Shown here piece after piece: positions 1 through 5,857 of a stretch of DNA of 6,060 bases. Source of the stretch: Acidobacteriota bacterium. Its GTDB lineage: Bacteria > Acidobacteriota > Blastocatellia > RBC074. The DNA lies in NCBI GenBank assembly GCA_017991275.1, contig JAGNMH010000359.1:1-6060 (forward strand), read 5' to 3'. The notes beneath the pieces were generated by a model that was not told the origin of the DNA, did not search any database, and saw only the letters and a list, made by a program, of their open reading frames with translations. The number at the start of each line of letters is the position of its first letter. Position 1 is the stretch's first letter. The position numbers and the translations under genes were made by a program.

Positions 1-379
1 CGCCGCCGGCCGGACGATAGATTTTGATCGTTGGCGAGTTCGCCGTCAGGTTGTTTTGTGGAGTGTTCACCGAACCGTTGTTGGCGGATGCCAGCAACGG
101 ATGAGAGTGCGCCGGAATCTGGCTGACTGTCAGCGTGATTTCTTCTACGCCGCCGGTTTCCGCCAGAATAAAATTGTTGCCTTGATGAATTGGGACTCGC
201 CCGCGCAGATCAGGAAGAGCAAAGGTGCTCTGACCGTCTCCGCCATAAGTCGTGCCGATCAATTGAAACAACGTCTCATTTTCAGAAATCGGCAGTAGTG
301 AGCCGTCACAAAAATTCCATCCTGCCGGCGCGAAGTTGCCACCAAACATTCTGATTTCACCTACATAAGGTTGTGCCAT
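1..379 (-). CDS. Phage tail collar domain protein (MdpB-like), 3' end beyond window
   Basis: The visible part is 126 residues with no stop before the left edge, so the gene is cut by the window and not shown to be broken. It opens MAQPYVGEIRMF and carries the collar-domain hallmarks: FAPAGW (16-21), C24-D-G, LLPI (28-31), LF.LIGTTYGGDG (37-49), the near-invariant FALPDLRGRVP (53-63) and an H-S-H motif (91-93) after Q-I-P. The start is the ATG at 379, preceded by AAGGAG (386-391) at 6 bases. By my count 42 of its first 67 residues match the neighbour at 521-1018, so the two are tandem paralogs. The domain forms the trimeric base of phage short tail fibres, and stand-alone bacterial copies are annotated as microcystin-dependent (MdpB) or tail fibre proteins. 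Their cellular role is poorly defined. No signal peptide or membrane segment is visible. The family call is firm; a virion, contractile-injection or other role cannot be decided here. Confidence 0.9.
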   Translation of the reverse strand, partial: MAQPYVGEIRMFGGNFAPAGWNFCDGSLLPISENETLFQLIGTTYGGDGQSTFALPDLRGRVPIHQGNNFILAETGGVEEITLTVSQIPAHSHPLLASANNGSVNTPQNNLTANSPTIKIYRPAGG

Positions 380-390
380 TATATTCTCCT

Positions 391-403
391 TTTAATTTGG
401 GCT
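391..403. repeat. 13-bp direct repeat, copy 1 (overlaps RBS of the left collar gene)
   Basis: TTTAATTTGGGCT on the plus strand is identical to positions 520-532, an offset of 129 bases. On the minus strand this copy reads as three codons S-P-N followed by TAA, directly abutting the AAGGAG ribosome binding site of the 1-379 gene. The second copy encodes the real S-P-N-stop of the upstream collar gene. Confidence 0.85.
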
Positions 404-519
404 AGTGGATTCTCTTTGTAGTTTTCCAGCCGTCAGCCCCTGATATTGAACACCTTAGTTTTCAGCGATTTGGTCAAAAACAGTTGGGTGTAAAACATTC
501 GGGGCGCTCCACCAAGCCC

Positions 520-532
520 TTTAATTTGGGCT
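520..532. repeat. 13-bp direct repeat, copy 2 (3' end of the complete collar gene)
   Basis: This is the second copy of the 13-bp repeat at 391-403. On the minus strand it contains the last codons (S-P-N) and the TAA stop of the collar gene at 521-1018. The similarity between copies continues weakly 5' of the repeat on the minus strand, covering the codons for the conserved L-Q pair. Confidence 0.85.
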
Positions 533-1018
533 GGGGAAGATACCTTGCAGAGCAATGCAAAAGCTCAAAGTCAGAAAGGGTTGCATGTTCAAATGCGCCT
601 GACTTCCGCCAGCAGGGGCAACTGACGAGGCATCAAGCGCCACCAGATTGGAGGCTGGGGCATAAACATTGCCCGCTGCCGCCAGAAACGCGCCCGCAGG
701 TGAAGCCACATCGCCATTGCCAGATGACCCATTCAGCATATGAGTGTGAGTAGGCAGTTCGCTGATGGAAAGAGTGTGAGCTTGTTCGCCTGCGCGTTCG
801 CCAAGCGTGTGCCCGCTGCCAACGTGAATTGGCACGCGCCCGCGCAAATCAGGCAACGCAAAATTCACGCGGCCATCGCCGCCGAAAGTGGTTCCAAGCA
901 AACTAAAGAGAGCCTGGTTCTGATTGATAGGGAGTAATTGGCCGTTGCAAAGGGCCCAACCCCTGGGCGCAAACACAAACGACATAATTCTGATTTCAGA
1001 TAGGAATGGTTCAGCCAT
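521..1018 (-). CDS. Phage tail collar domain protein (MdpB-like), complete
   Basis: This complete 165-residue member of the tail-collar/MdpB family falls in the usual size range for the stand-alone form. Visible blocks are M-A-E-P-F with S-E-I-R (7-10), FAPRGW (16-21), C24-N-G, LLPI (28-31), LFSLLGTTFGGDG (37-49), FALPDLRGRVPIH (53-65), the ELPTHTH block with H91 and H93, a Gly/Ala/Ser-rich variable stretch (about 95-140), and the C-terminal signature H-L-N-M-Q-P then FCIALQGIFPSPN. The frame is open 22 codons further upstream, to 1084. The ATG at 1018 is preferred because family members begin MA.P[FY], and a purine-rich AAGAGGA (1029-1035) lies 10 bases before it. In T4-type fibres H-x-H motifs bind metal; whether these do is inference. 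The gene is co-oriented with, and 141 bases upstream of, its paralog at 1-379, so the two are probably one unit. I see no clear sigma70-type promoter just upstream. Confidence 0.93.
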   Translation of the reverse strand: MAEPFLSEIRIMSFVFAPRGWALCNGQLLPINQNQALFSLLGTTFGGDGRVNFALPDLRGRVPIHVGSGHTLGERAGEQAHTLSISELPTHTHMLNGSSGNGDVASPAGAFLAAAGNVYAPASNLVALDASSVAPAGGSQAHLNMQPFLTLSFCIALQGIFPSPN

Positions 1019-1112
1019 ATTTCTAAAATCCTCTTGTGGGAAGATGATGCTGGCCGTTTCTGTCGTGTAGACAAATCCCGCCAACGATGTTTCAGATGGT
1101 TTTCTCGCGGCA

Positions 1113-1148
1113 ATACCTGAGCGAGATATAGTCTCCCGATTCAGGTAT
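1113..1148. repeat. Inverted repeat with nested stem, upstream of the collar gene
   Basis: ATACCTGA (1113-1120) and TCAGGTAT (1141-1148) form a perfect 8-bp inverted repeat with a 20-base spacer. Inside the spacer, GAGA (1123-1126) pairs with TCTC (1132-1135), giving a second, inner stem. The dyad lies about 95 bases upstream of the collar start codon. It could be a regulator-binding site or an RNA hairpin in a long leader; the sequence does not decide between them. Confidence 0.6.
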
Positions 1149-1228
1149 AAGCTTCGAGATTGCGAATATGGAACTGGTTATTGGATAAGCTCTCTCGCCA
1201 TTTTCATGGCAGACAACTATTTGATAAG

Positions 1229-1260
1229 CCTGAAAAACTTGTGACCGCGTAATTTTCAGG
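1229..1260. repeat. Inverted repeat (8-bp stem) in the intergenic region
   Basis: CCTGAAAA (1229-1236) is perfectly complementary to TTTTCAGG (1253-1260), with a 16-base loop. Neither strand has a T-tract directly after the stem, so it does not look like a terminator. The CCTGA/TCAGG core is shared with the inverted repeat at 1113-1148. A smaller hairpin, GCCAT-TTTC-ATGGC, sits between them at 1197-1210. Confidence 0.55.
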
Positions 1261-1653
1261 GCAGGGCACGAAACGAATATAACTGCTTGTTTGAACTGCT
1301 TTGATAAGGTGGCACGATTCTATTGAGCGGACATGCGTTAGTCAATACATTGCCAGGATATAACTGACTTTATTGCGTAAAAAGTTATCGGGCTTCTCTA
1401 TCTTCCCTCTGTTGCCTGATATTGGAGATTAGCTTGCCTTGAGCCTTGCCCAAATTTACCCGGTGATTGGTTGCGATTCGTGTTGAAAATCGTGAGCGAT
1501 GAAAATTCTGCTTAGTGGTTTGCGTAAAAACTGCTCGAAGTTGGAAGAGTCATCTCTTTGAAGCAATCGGGCGAAAATGCAGGAAGGCTTGTCGTTATTG
1601 AGTTTTCGCACTTTTTTACTGAATGGCAAGTTGTGGCACCGTGCTTGCTCTAG

Positions 1654-1685
<32 letters not shown>

Positions 1686-1739
1686 GTTCCACTGACGGTG
1701 TCAGCGGTTATCAAGGTGAGGAAGGTAACCGCATTTATC

Positions 1740-1784
1740 AGGCGCGACAGGCAATCCCACGACTGTCGCGCCTATTTCTTTTTC
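1740..1784 (+). terminator. Rho-independent terminator, plus-strand polarity, just beyond mutS
   Basis: AGGCGCGACAG (1740-1750) pairs perfectly with CTGTCGCGCCT (1763-1773), an 11-bp GC-rich stem with a 12-base loop. It is followed on the plus strand by ATTTCTTTTTC (1774-1784). The hairpin lies 21 bases past the mutS stop codon. For the mutS transcript the order is reversed: the A-rich stretch precedes the stem and GATAAATG follows it. It is therefore a canonical terminator only for rightward transcripts, although it may still protect or end the mutS mRNA. No rightward gene is apparent upstream of it. Confidence 0.75.
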
Positions 1785-1794
1785 GGGGGCTGAC

Positions 1795-4494
1795 TTACTC
1801 CACCGATTCAGTTTCACCTCCGAACATATCCAACAAAGACAATTGATTGATGTGCTTGCTGGGCTTTTTAAGATGCTTGGCGAATTTTGGCTTGCCGGTC
1901 ACGTCCAGTTCGTTTTGTTCCAGGTTGATCAGAATCTCCCTTGCGCGTTCGACTACTGTTTTGGGCAGTCCAGCCAATCGAGCGACTTCGATTCCATAAC
2001 TTTTGCTGGCCGAGCCTTCGACGACTTTTCGCAGGAAGACGATCTCGCCGTTCGCCTCAGACACAGCAACCTGATAATTGCGAACTCCAGGGCGCAGCTT
2101 CGATAGCTCGGTCATCTCGTGGTAATGAGTTGCAAACAAAGCTTTGGCCGAATGCCGATCATTATCATGAAGGTACTCTGCAATCGCCCACGCCAGCGAC
2201 AGTCCGTCAAAGGTTGCTGTGCCGCGTCCGACCTCGTCCAGCAAAACCAGACTGCGAGGGGTCGCAGTATTAAGTATGTTCGATGTTTCGATCATCTCGA
2301 CCATAAACGTCGAACGCCCGCGCGCCAGATTGTCCGAAGCTCCAACGCGAGTGAAGATGCGATCCACCAGCGCGATCTTCGCGGAAGTAGCCGGAACGAA
2401 ACTTCCCATCTGAGCCATGACTACAATCAACGCGGCTTGTTTTAGGAAGACAGATTTACCACCCATATTCGGCCCAGTGATTATCAGCAGTCGGTCAGTT
2501 GTGTTGTTGACGCTAAGATCGTTCGGCACGAATCGTTCGCCCAGAGTTTCAATCACTGGATGGCGACCGCTACGAATTTCAATCTCATCATTTTCATGAA
2601 GCAGAGGCCGGACGTAATTTCTCTGAGCCGCAACTTCAGCCAGTGAAGCCAGCACGTCCAGGGTCGCCACGGCTCGCGCCACGCCCTGGATGCGTTTGAC
2701 GGCATGGGCGACGTTGCGACGAACTTCGTTAAATAGTTCAACTTCCAGAGTCAGGATTCTTTCTTCAGCGCCCAGAACTTTGGCTTCGTATTCTTTCAAT
2801 TCCGGTGTGGTGAACCGTTCTGCATTGACCAGTGTCTGTTTGCGTTCGTAATCCGCAGGGACTTTGTCTTTGTTTGCGTGGCTGATTTCTATGAAGTAGC
2901 CGAAGACGTTGTTGAATTTTACTTTCAGCGTGGAGATGTTTGTTCGGCCACGTTCGCGGGCTTCGATGGCTGCGATGTAGCTTTTGCCGCTGTGCGCCAG
3001 ATTGCGAAGCTCATCCAATTCGGGATTGAAACCGTCGCGGATCATTCCGGCTTCGTTTGCCGCCGCAGGAGGTTCGTCGGCAATTGCTTCGGCAATCAGA
3101 GAGCGCACGTCATCAAGTTCGTCCAGGCTTTCAGTTAAAACTTCCAGCAGGGAACAGCGACTGTCGGCAAGTGTTTGCCGTAAGCGGGGAATGATTTCGA
3201 TTGAAAGCCGCAACGCGATCAGGTCGCGAGCGTTAGCGCGACCAAGTGTGACTTTCCCACAAAGCCGCTCCAGGTCTCCCATCGGTTCCAGTTGTCGTCG
3301 CAATTGATCGCGCTTGATCGTGGAGCTTTTCAACTCGTCCACAGCATCCAGCCGCGCCTCGATTTCGCCGAGTTTGACGGATGGACGAACAGTCCACTGT
3401 CTCAAAAGCCTAGCGCCCATCCCAGTTTGAGTTTCGTCCAAAACTCCGACCAGCGAATGCGAAGCGACACCGTCAGTCGCAGCAACTAATTCCAGGTTGG
3501 TGACGGTTGTTGCGTCCAACACCAGAAACTCGCTCGATTCAAAATAAGTGATCTCGGTCAGATGCGAAGCCTGAGATTTCTGAGTTTCGTTGATGTAATG
3601 AGCGGCTCCGCCAGCCGCGCAAATGGCGAACTCATGTCCGCTTAACCCAAACCCATCCAGCGAGGTGACTGCGAGTTGAGCTCTGAGCAGCGAATCTGCG
3701 TGATCGAATCCGAAGAGCCAGTCATCCAGTGGCGTCAGTGCCACGTTTTTTAATGAATAAGTTTCTGGTTCTGATAACGAAGTAGTGTTTTCCGACGCCA
3801 GTGGCGGACTTGAGGCTGATAACGGGGCAGCGTTTGTGTGTTCGTCATTTGACTGAGGAGAAGGGGTGTAGGGATTCGCCTTTGGGTCAGCTTGGTATTG
3901 GTTTTTCTTTTTACTGTGACCAACCAAAGAAGATAGGGAATTCGGAAAGACGAGTTCGCGCGGAGAGAAAATTTCAATCTGCTCCTGAATCTTTTGCCAG
4001 GCTTCTTCGCCTTTGAATTCAGTTGCCAAAAATTCTCCAGTGGAAAGGTCTAACAGCGCCAAGCCCATTCCACTGCCTGCGCCGCAAATCGAAGCCAGAT
4101 AGTTGTTCTGTTTTGCTTCGAGCAACTGGTTTTCCAGAGCAGTGCCTGGAGTGATGACTCGCACGACTTCGCGCTTGACCAATTTCGTTGTGGACTTTGG
4201 GTCTTCGACCTGTTCGCAAATAGCTATACGAAAACCTTTCCTGACCAGTTTAGTGATATAGCCTGTAACCGCGTGGTGAGGGATGCCGCACATAGGAATC
4301 GGCACACCGCGCTCTTTTTGACGAGAGGTCAGGGTAATTTCCATTTCTCTCGCGCCGATAATGGCATCATCAAAAAACAGTTCGTAAAAATCGCCCATCC
4401 TGAAAAACAAAAGTGTTCCAGGGTATTGTTTCTTGATCTCGTAAAACTGGCGCAGCATAGGCGTAAGCTGACCTGCGCTCTTTTCAGAAGACAT
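1795..4494 (-). CDS. mutS: DNA mismatch repair protein MutS
   Basis: MutS is the cytoplasmic ATPase that recognises mismatches and small loops in newly copied DNA and recruits MutL. The domain order is complete. The mismatch-recognition domain has the intercalating Phe and its Glu partner at F36 and E38 (GDFYELF). It is followed by a connector domain (about 125-290), core and clamp helices (about 300-630), and the ABC-type ATPase with Walker A GPNMGGKS (674-681), the DNLARGRSTFMVEM signature (721-734), Walker B LVLLDEVGRGT (749-759, D753-E754) and ATHYHE (788-793, H790). The dimer-stabilising C-terminal segment SYGIEVARLAGLP (832-844) follows, and the tail ends in a probable beta-clamp-binding motif, QLSLLDMF (884-891). 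At 899 residues it is about 46 longer than the E. coli protein, largely from a Ser/Pro/Asn/Thr-rich insert at about 194-246. The ATG at 4494 has GAAAGG 9 bases upstream. All catalytic residues are intact. It diverges from tsaB. Confidence 0.99.
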   Translation of the reverse strand: MSSEKSAGQLTPMLRQFYEIKKQYPGTLLFFRMGDFYELFFDDAIIGAREMEITLTSRQKERGVPIPMCGIPHHAVTGYITKLVRKGFRIAICEQVEDPKSTTKLVKREVVRVITPGTALENQLLEAKQNNYLASICGAGSGMGLALLDLSTGEFLATEFKGEEAWQKIQEQIEIFSPRELVFPNSLSSLVGHSKKKNQYQADPKANPYTPSPQSNDEHTNAAPLSASSPPLASENTTSLSEPETYSLKNVALTPLDDWLFGFDHADSLLRAQLAVTSLDGFGLSGHEFAICAAGGAAHYINETQKSQASHLTEITYFESSEFLVLDATTVTNLELVAATDGVASHSLVGVLDETQTGMGARLLRQWTVRPSVKLGEIEARLDAVDELKSSTIKRDQLRRQLEPMGDLERLCGKVTLGRANARDLIALRLSIEIIPRLRQTLADSRCSLLEVLTESLDELDDVRSLIAEAIADEPPAAANEAGMIRDGFNPELDELRNLAHSGKSYIAAIEARERGRTNISTLKVKFNNVFGYFIEISHANKDKVPADYERKQTLVNAERFTTPELKEYEAKVLGAEERILTLEVELFNEVRRNVAHAVKRIQGVARAVATLDVLASLAEVAAQRNYVRPLLHENDEIEIRSGRHPVIETLGERFVPNDLSVNNTTDRLLIITGPNMGGKSVFLKQAALIVVMAQMGSFVPATSAKIALVDRIFTRVGASDNLARGRSTFMVEMIETSNILNTATPRSLVLLDEVGRGTATFDGLSLAWAIAEYLHDNDRHSAKALFATHYHEMTELSKLRPGVRNYQVAVSEANGEIVFLRKVVEGSASKSYGIEVARLAGLPKTVVERAREILINLEQNELDVTGKPKFAKHLKKPSKHINQLSLLDMFGGETESVE

Positions 4495-4553
4495 TATGTC
4501 GTGCCTTTCAAAATAGATGTGGTGAATAGTCGGAAACGGACTGAAGAGTCATT

Positions 4554-4581
4554 TTGTTAGCCCGTGACCGGAAGATATAAT
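4554..4581 (+). promoter_or_regulatory. Putative sigma70-type promoter for tsaB-rimI
   Basis: A perfect TATAAT (4576-4581) is preceded, after a 16-base spacer, by TTGTTA (4554-4559), which matches the -35 consensus at four of six positions. The expected transcription start, about 7 bases after the -10 box, would be near 4588, only about 7 bases before the tsaB ATG. This region is shared with the divergent mutS gene, for which I found no equally clear promoter. Confidence 0.7.
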
Positions 4582-4594
4582 CCGCGCTCGAATT

Positions 4595-5284
4595 ATGTCA
4601 AACCTCAACTCTACTGATGAAAACCCACCGCTTGTTTTAGCCGTTGATACTTCTTCCGCTTCTGCCGGATTTGCCCTGGCACGTGGGCCTGAGCTTCTGG
4701 CCTCGCTCAAAACCGATGAATCAATACCTCATTCGCAGGCGTTTTTTCTTCAAATCTCTAAGTTGTTGAAAGTCGCCGGGGTCAATCTCAACGAAGTTCA
4801 GATTTTTGCTGCAGCCACCGGTCCGGGCAGTTTCACTGGGCTGAGAGTTGGCTTAGCTGCTGCTAAAGGTTTAGCTCATTCATTGAGCAAACCGGCGATC
4901 GGTATAAACTCAATTGATGCCTTGGCGCTTAGCTCAAAAATCAAAGGCGAAATTCTGGTGTTGATCGAAGCCGGGCGAAAGGAATTTTACTCAGGCATTC
5001 GGAGCATCGCCGACGATGGAAGTCCTAATATAATAGGAATTGACCGAGTTGGAAGCCTTGCTTTATTAAGCTTAGAACTGCCTGCACAGTCAGGAATTAT
5101 CGTAGGCAGCGTCACTGAAGAATTTCTCGTCGAGCATCCTGGCTGGAAATTCAAGCCTTGCCTGACAACTATTTCTGAAGAAATCGCTTTGTCTGCTGCC
5201 AAGCTTTTTCTTTCAGGTGGAGACTGGGGGTTGCGGCCTCATTACGTTCGACCATCGGACGCTGAAATCAAAAGAAAGAATTGA
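4595..5284 (+). CDS. tsaB: tRNA threonylcarbamoyladenosine biosynthesis protein TsaB
   Basis: TsaB (YeaZ) is the ASKHA-fold partner of TsaD. In bacteria the TsaD-TsaB-TsaE complex transfers the threonylcarbamoyl group made by TsaC to A37 of ANN-decoding tRNAs, giving t6A. The 229-residue length matches the family (E. coli 231). Visible motifs are LAVDTSS (15-21), the strongly conserved AATGPGSFTGLRVGLAAAKGL (73-93), the E-A-G-R-K-E-F-Y segment (125-132) corresponding to the family's D-A-R-x-x-E-V-Y, and the C-terminal LRPHYVRPSDAE (213-224). The ATG at 4595 starts about a dozen residues before the first strand and has no Shine-Dalgarno sequence; the promoter lies so close that the mRNA would be almost leaderless. 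The next gene, rimI, begins 3 bases after the stop, so they form an operon. No tsaD, tsaE or tsaC is in this window. The identification is secure. Confidence 0.97.
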   Translation: MSNLNSTDENPPLVLAVDTSSASAGFALARGPELLASLKTDESIPHSQAFFLQISKLLKVAGVNLNEVQIFAAATGPGSFTGLRVGLAAAKGLAHSLSKPAIGINSIDALALSSKIKGEILVLIEAGRKEFYSGIRSIADDGSPNIIGIDRVGSLALLSLELPAQSGIIVGSVTEEFLVEHPGWKFKPCLTTISEEIALSAAKLFLSGGDWGLRPHYVRPSDAEIKRKN

Positions 5285-5287
5285 ATT

Positions 5288-5737
5288 TTGGAAGTTATAA
5301 TTACCAGCATGCTCACCGAACACATTCCGTCCGTGGTTGAACTTGAGCGGCAATGCCAGCTCAGCACTCGTGGCGAAGACGGTTATGCCAGGCTGATTTC
5401 AGAAATGAACTCTGTCTTGCTAGTAGCTGTGAGCGAAGGTTTGAAAGTAATAGGCTGCCTTTCCGGCTGGCTGGTTGCAGATGAATTTGAGATTGATAAC
5501 GTCGCAGTCTCTACTGATTGGCGAAAATCTGGAGTTGGGTCAAAGCTTTTATCGGCAGCCATTGAAATTGCCCGGCAAAAGAAAGCTAACCAGGCATTTT
5601 TGGAGGTTAGGTCAAACAATCAGGCAGCCTGTTCCTTGTATGAAAAATATGGTTTTGTGCCAGTTGGGCGACGCAAGAATTATTATCGCGCCCCGGAAGG
5701 TGACGCCTTGATATTTTGGCTAAAAATTGTCGGTTAG
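5288..5737 (+). CDS. rimI: Ribosomal-protein-alanine N-acetyltransferase RimI (GNAT family)
   Basis: RimI acetylates the N-terminal alanine of ribosomal protein S18 (and probably other substrates) using acetyl-CoA. The 149 residues match the family length (E. coli 148). The GNAT fold shows as the first strand I-I-T-S-M-L, then E-I-D-N-V-A-V (68-74), the acetyl-CoA pyrophosphate loop R-K-S-G-V-G (79-84), and LEVRSNNQAACSLYEKYGF (105-123). This is followed by VGRRKNYYRAPEGDALIF (126-143), a RimI signature. E106 and Y118 occupy the positions of the proposed E. coli catalytic E103 and Y115. The TTG at 5288 is chosen over the ATG at 5309 because only the longer form keeps the first beta strand, and it starts 3 bases after the tsaB stop. 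AAAGAAAG lies upstream inside the tsaB end as a weak ribosome binding site, so translational coupling to tsaB is likely. Gene order tsaB-rimI is common in bacteria. Confidence 0.95.
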   Translation: MEVIITSMLTEHIPSVVELERQCQLSTRGEDGYARLISEMNSVLLVAVSEGLKVIGCLSGWLVADEFEIDNVAVSTDWRKSGVGSKLLSAAIEIARQKKANQAFLEVRSNNQAACSLYEKYGFVPVGRRKNYYRAPEGDALIFWLKIVG

Positions 5738-5752
5738 AGTTGAAAATCCGTC

Positions 5753-5781
5753 TTGATGAGCTTTGGGCTTTGTACTACTAT
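5753..5781 (+). promoter_or_regulatory. Putative promoter for the DUF465 gene
   Basis: TTGATG (5753-5758) and TACTAT (5776-5781) each match the sigma70 consensus at four of six positions and have the ideal 17-base spacer. Transcription would start near 5788, giving a leader of about 70 bases. The leader holds a small hairpin (TGGTA at 5803-5807 with TACCA at 5814-5818). No terminator is seen after rimI, so read-through from tsaB-rimI is also possible. Confidence 0.5.
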
Positions 5782-5841
5782 CCAACCATCGTAAGACACA
5801 ACTGGTAAACAACTACCAAAACATCGGCATCTCTAACTTCT

Positions 5842-5849
5842 AAAGGAGG
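5842..5849 (+). promoter_or_regulatory. Near-ideal ribosome binding site of the DUF465 gene
   Basis: AAAGGAGG lies 8 bases before the ATG at 5858 and contains the core AGGAGG anti-Shine-Dalgarno match. It is the strongest ribosome binding site in the window and suggests high translation, in contrast with the absent site at tsaB. It also fixes the start codon. Confidence 0.85.
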
Positions 5850-5857
5850 CAAAGCCA

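Noticed and set aside
56..298. Plus-strand 80-codon frame within the left collar gene
   Set aside because: It is antisense to strongly conserved collar-domain codons and is a shadow frame, as are the plus-strand frames inside mutS.
404..500. Very short minus-strand frame (about 21 codons) in the spacer between the collar genes
   Set aside because: It is too short, has no ribosome binding site and has no similarity to anything recognised.
1019..1084. N-terminal extension of the complete collar protein (22 extra codons from an ATG at 1084)
   Set aside because: Collar proteins of this type start at the MA.P[FY] segment. The extension does not resemble a signal peptide, and the inner ATG at 1018 has a purine-rich ribosome binding site.
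1221..1380. Suspected 80-base tandem duplication (TTGATAAG at 1221 and 1301, ATATAACTG at 1277 and 1358)
   Set aside because: The ends match at offsets of 80 and 81, but the middle portions do not align, so it is reported only as part of a degenerate motif cluster.
1360..1388. Small inverted repeat ATAACT (1360-1365) / AGTTAT (1383-1388)
   Set aside because: A 6-bp AT-rich stem with a 17-base loop is within chance expectation and lacks a T-tract.
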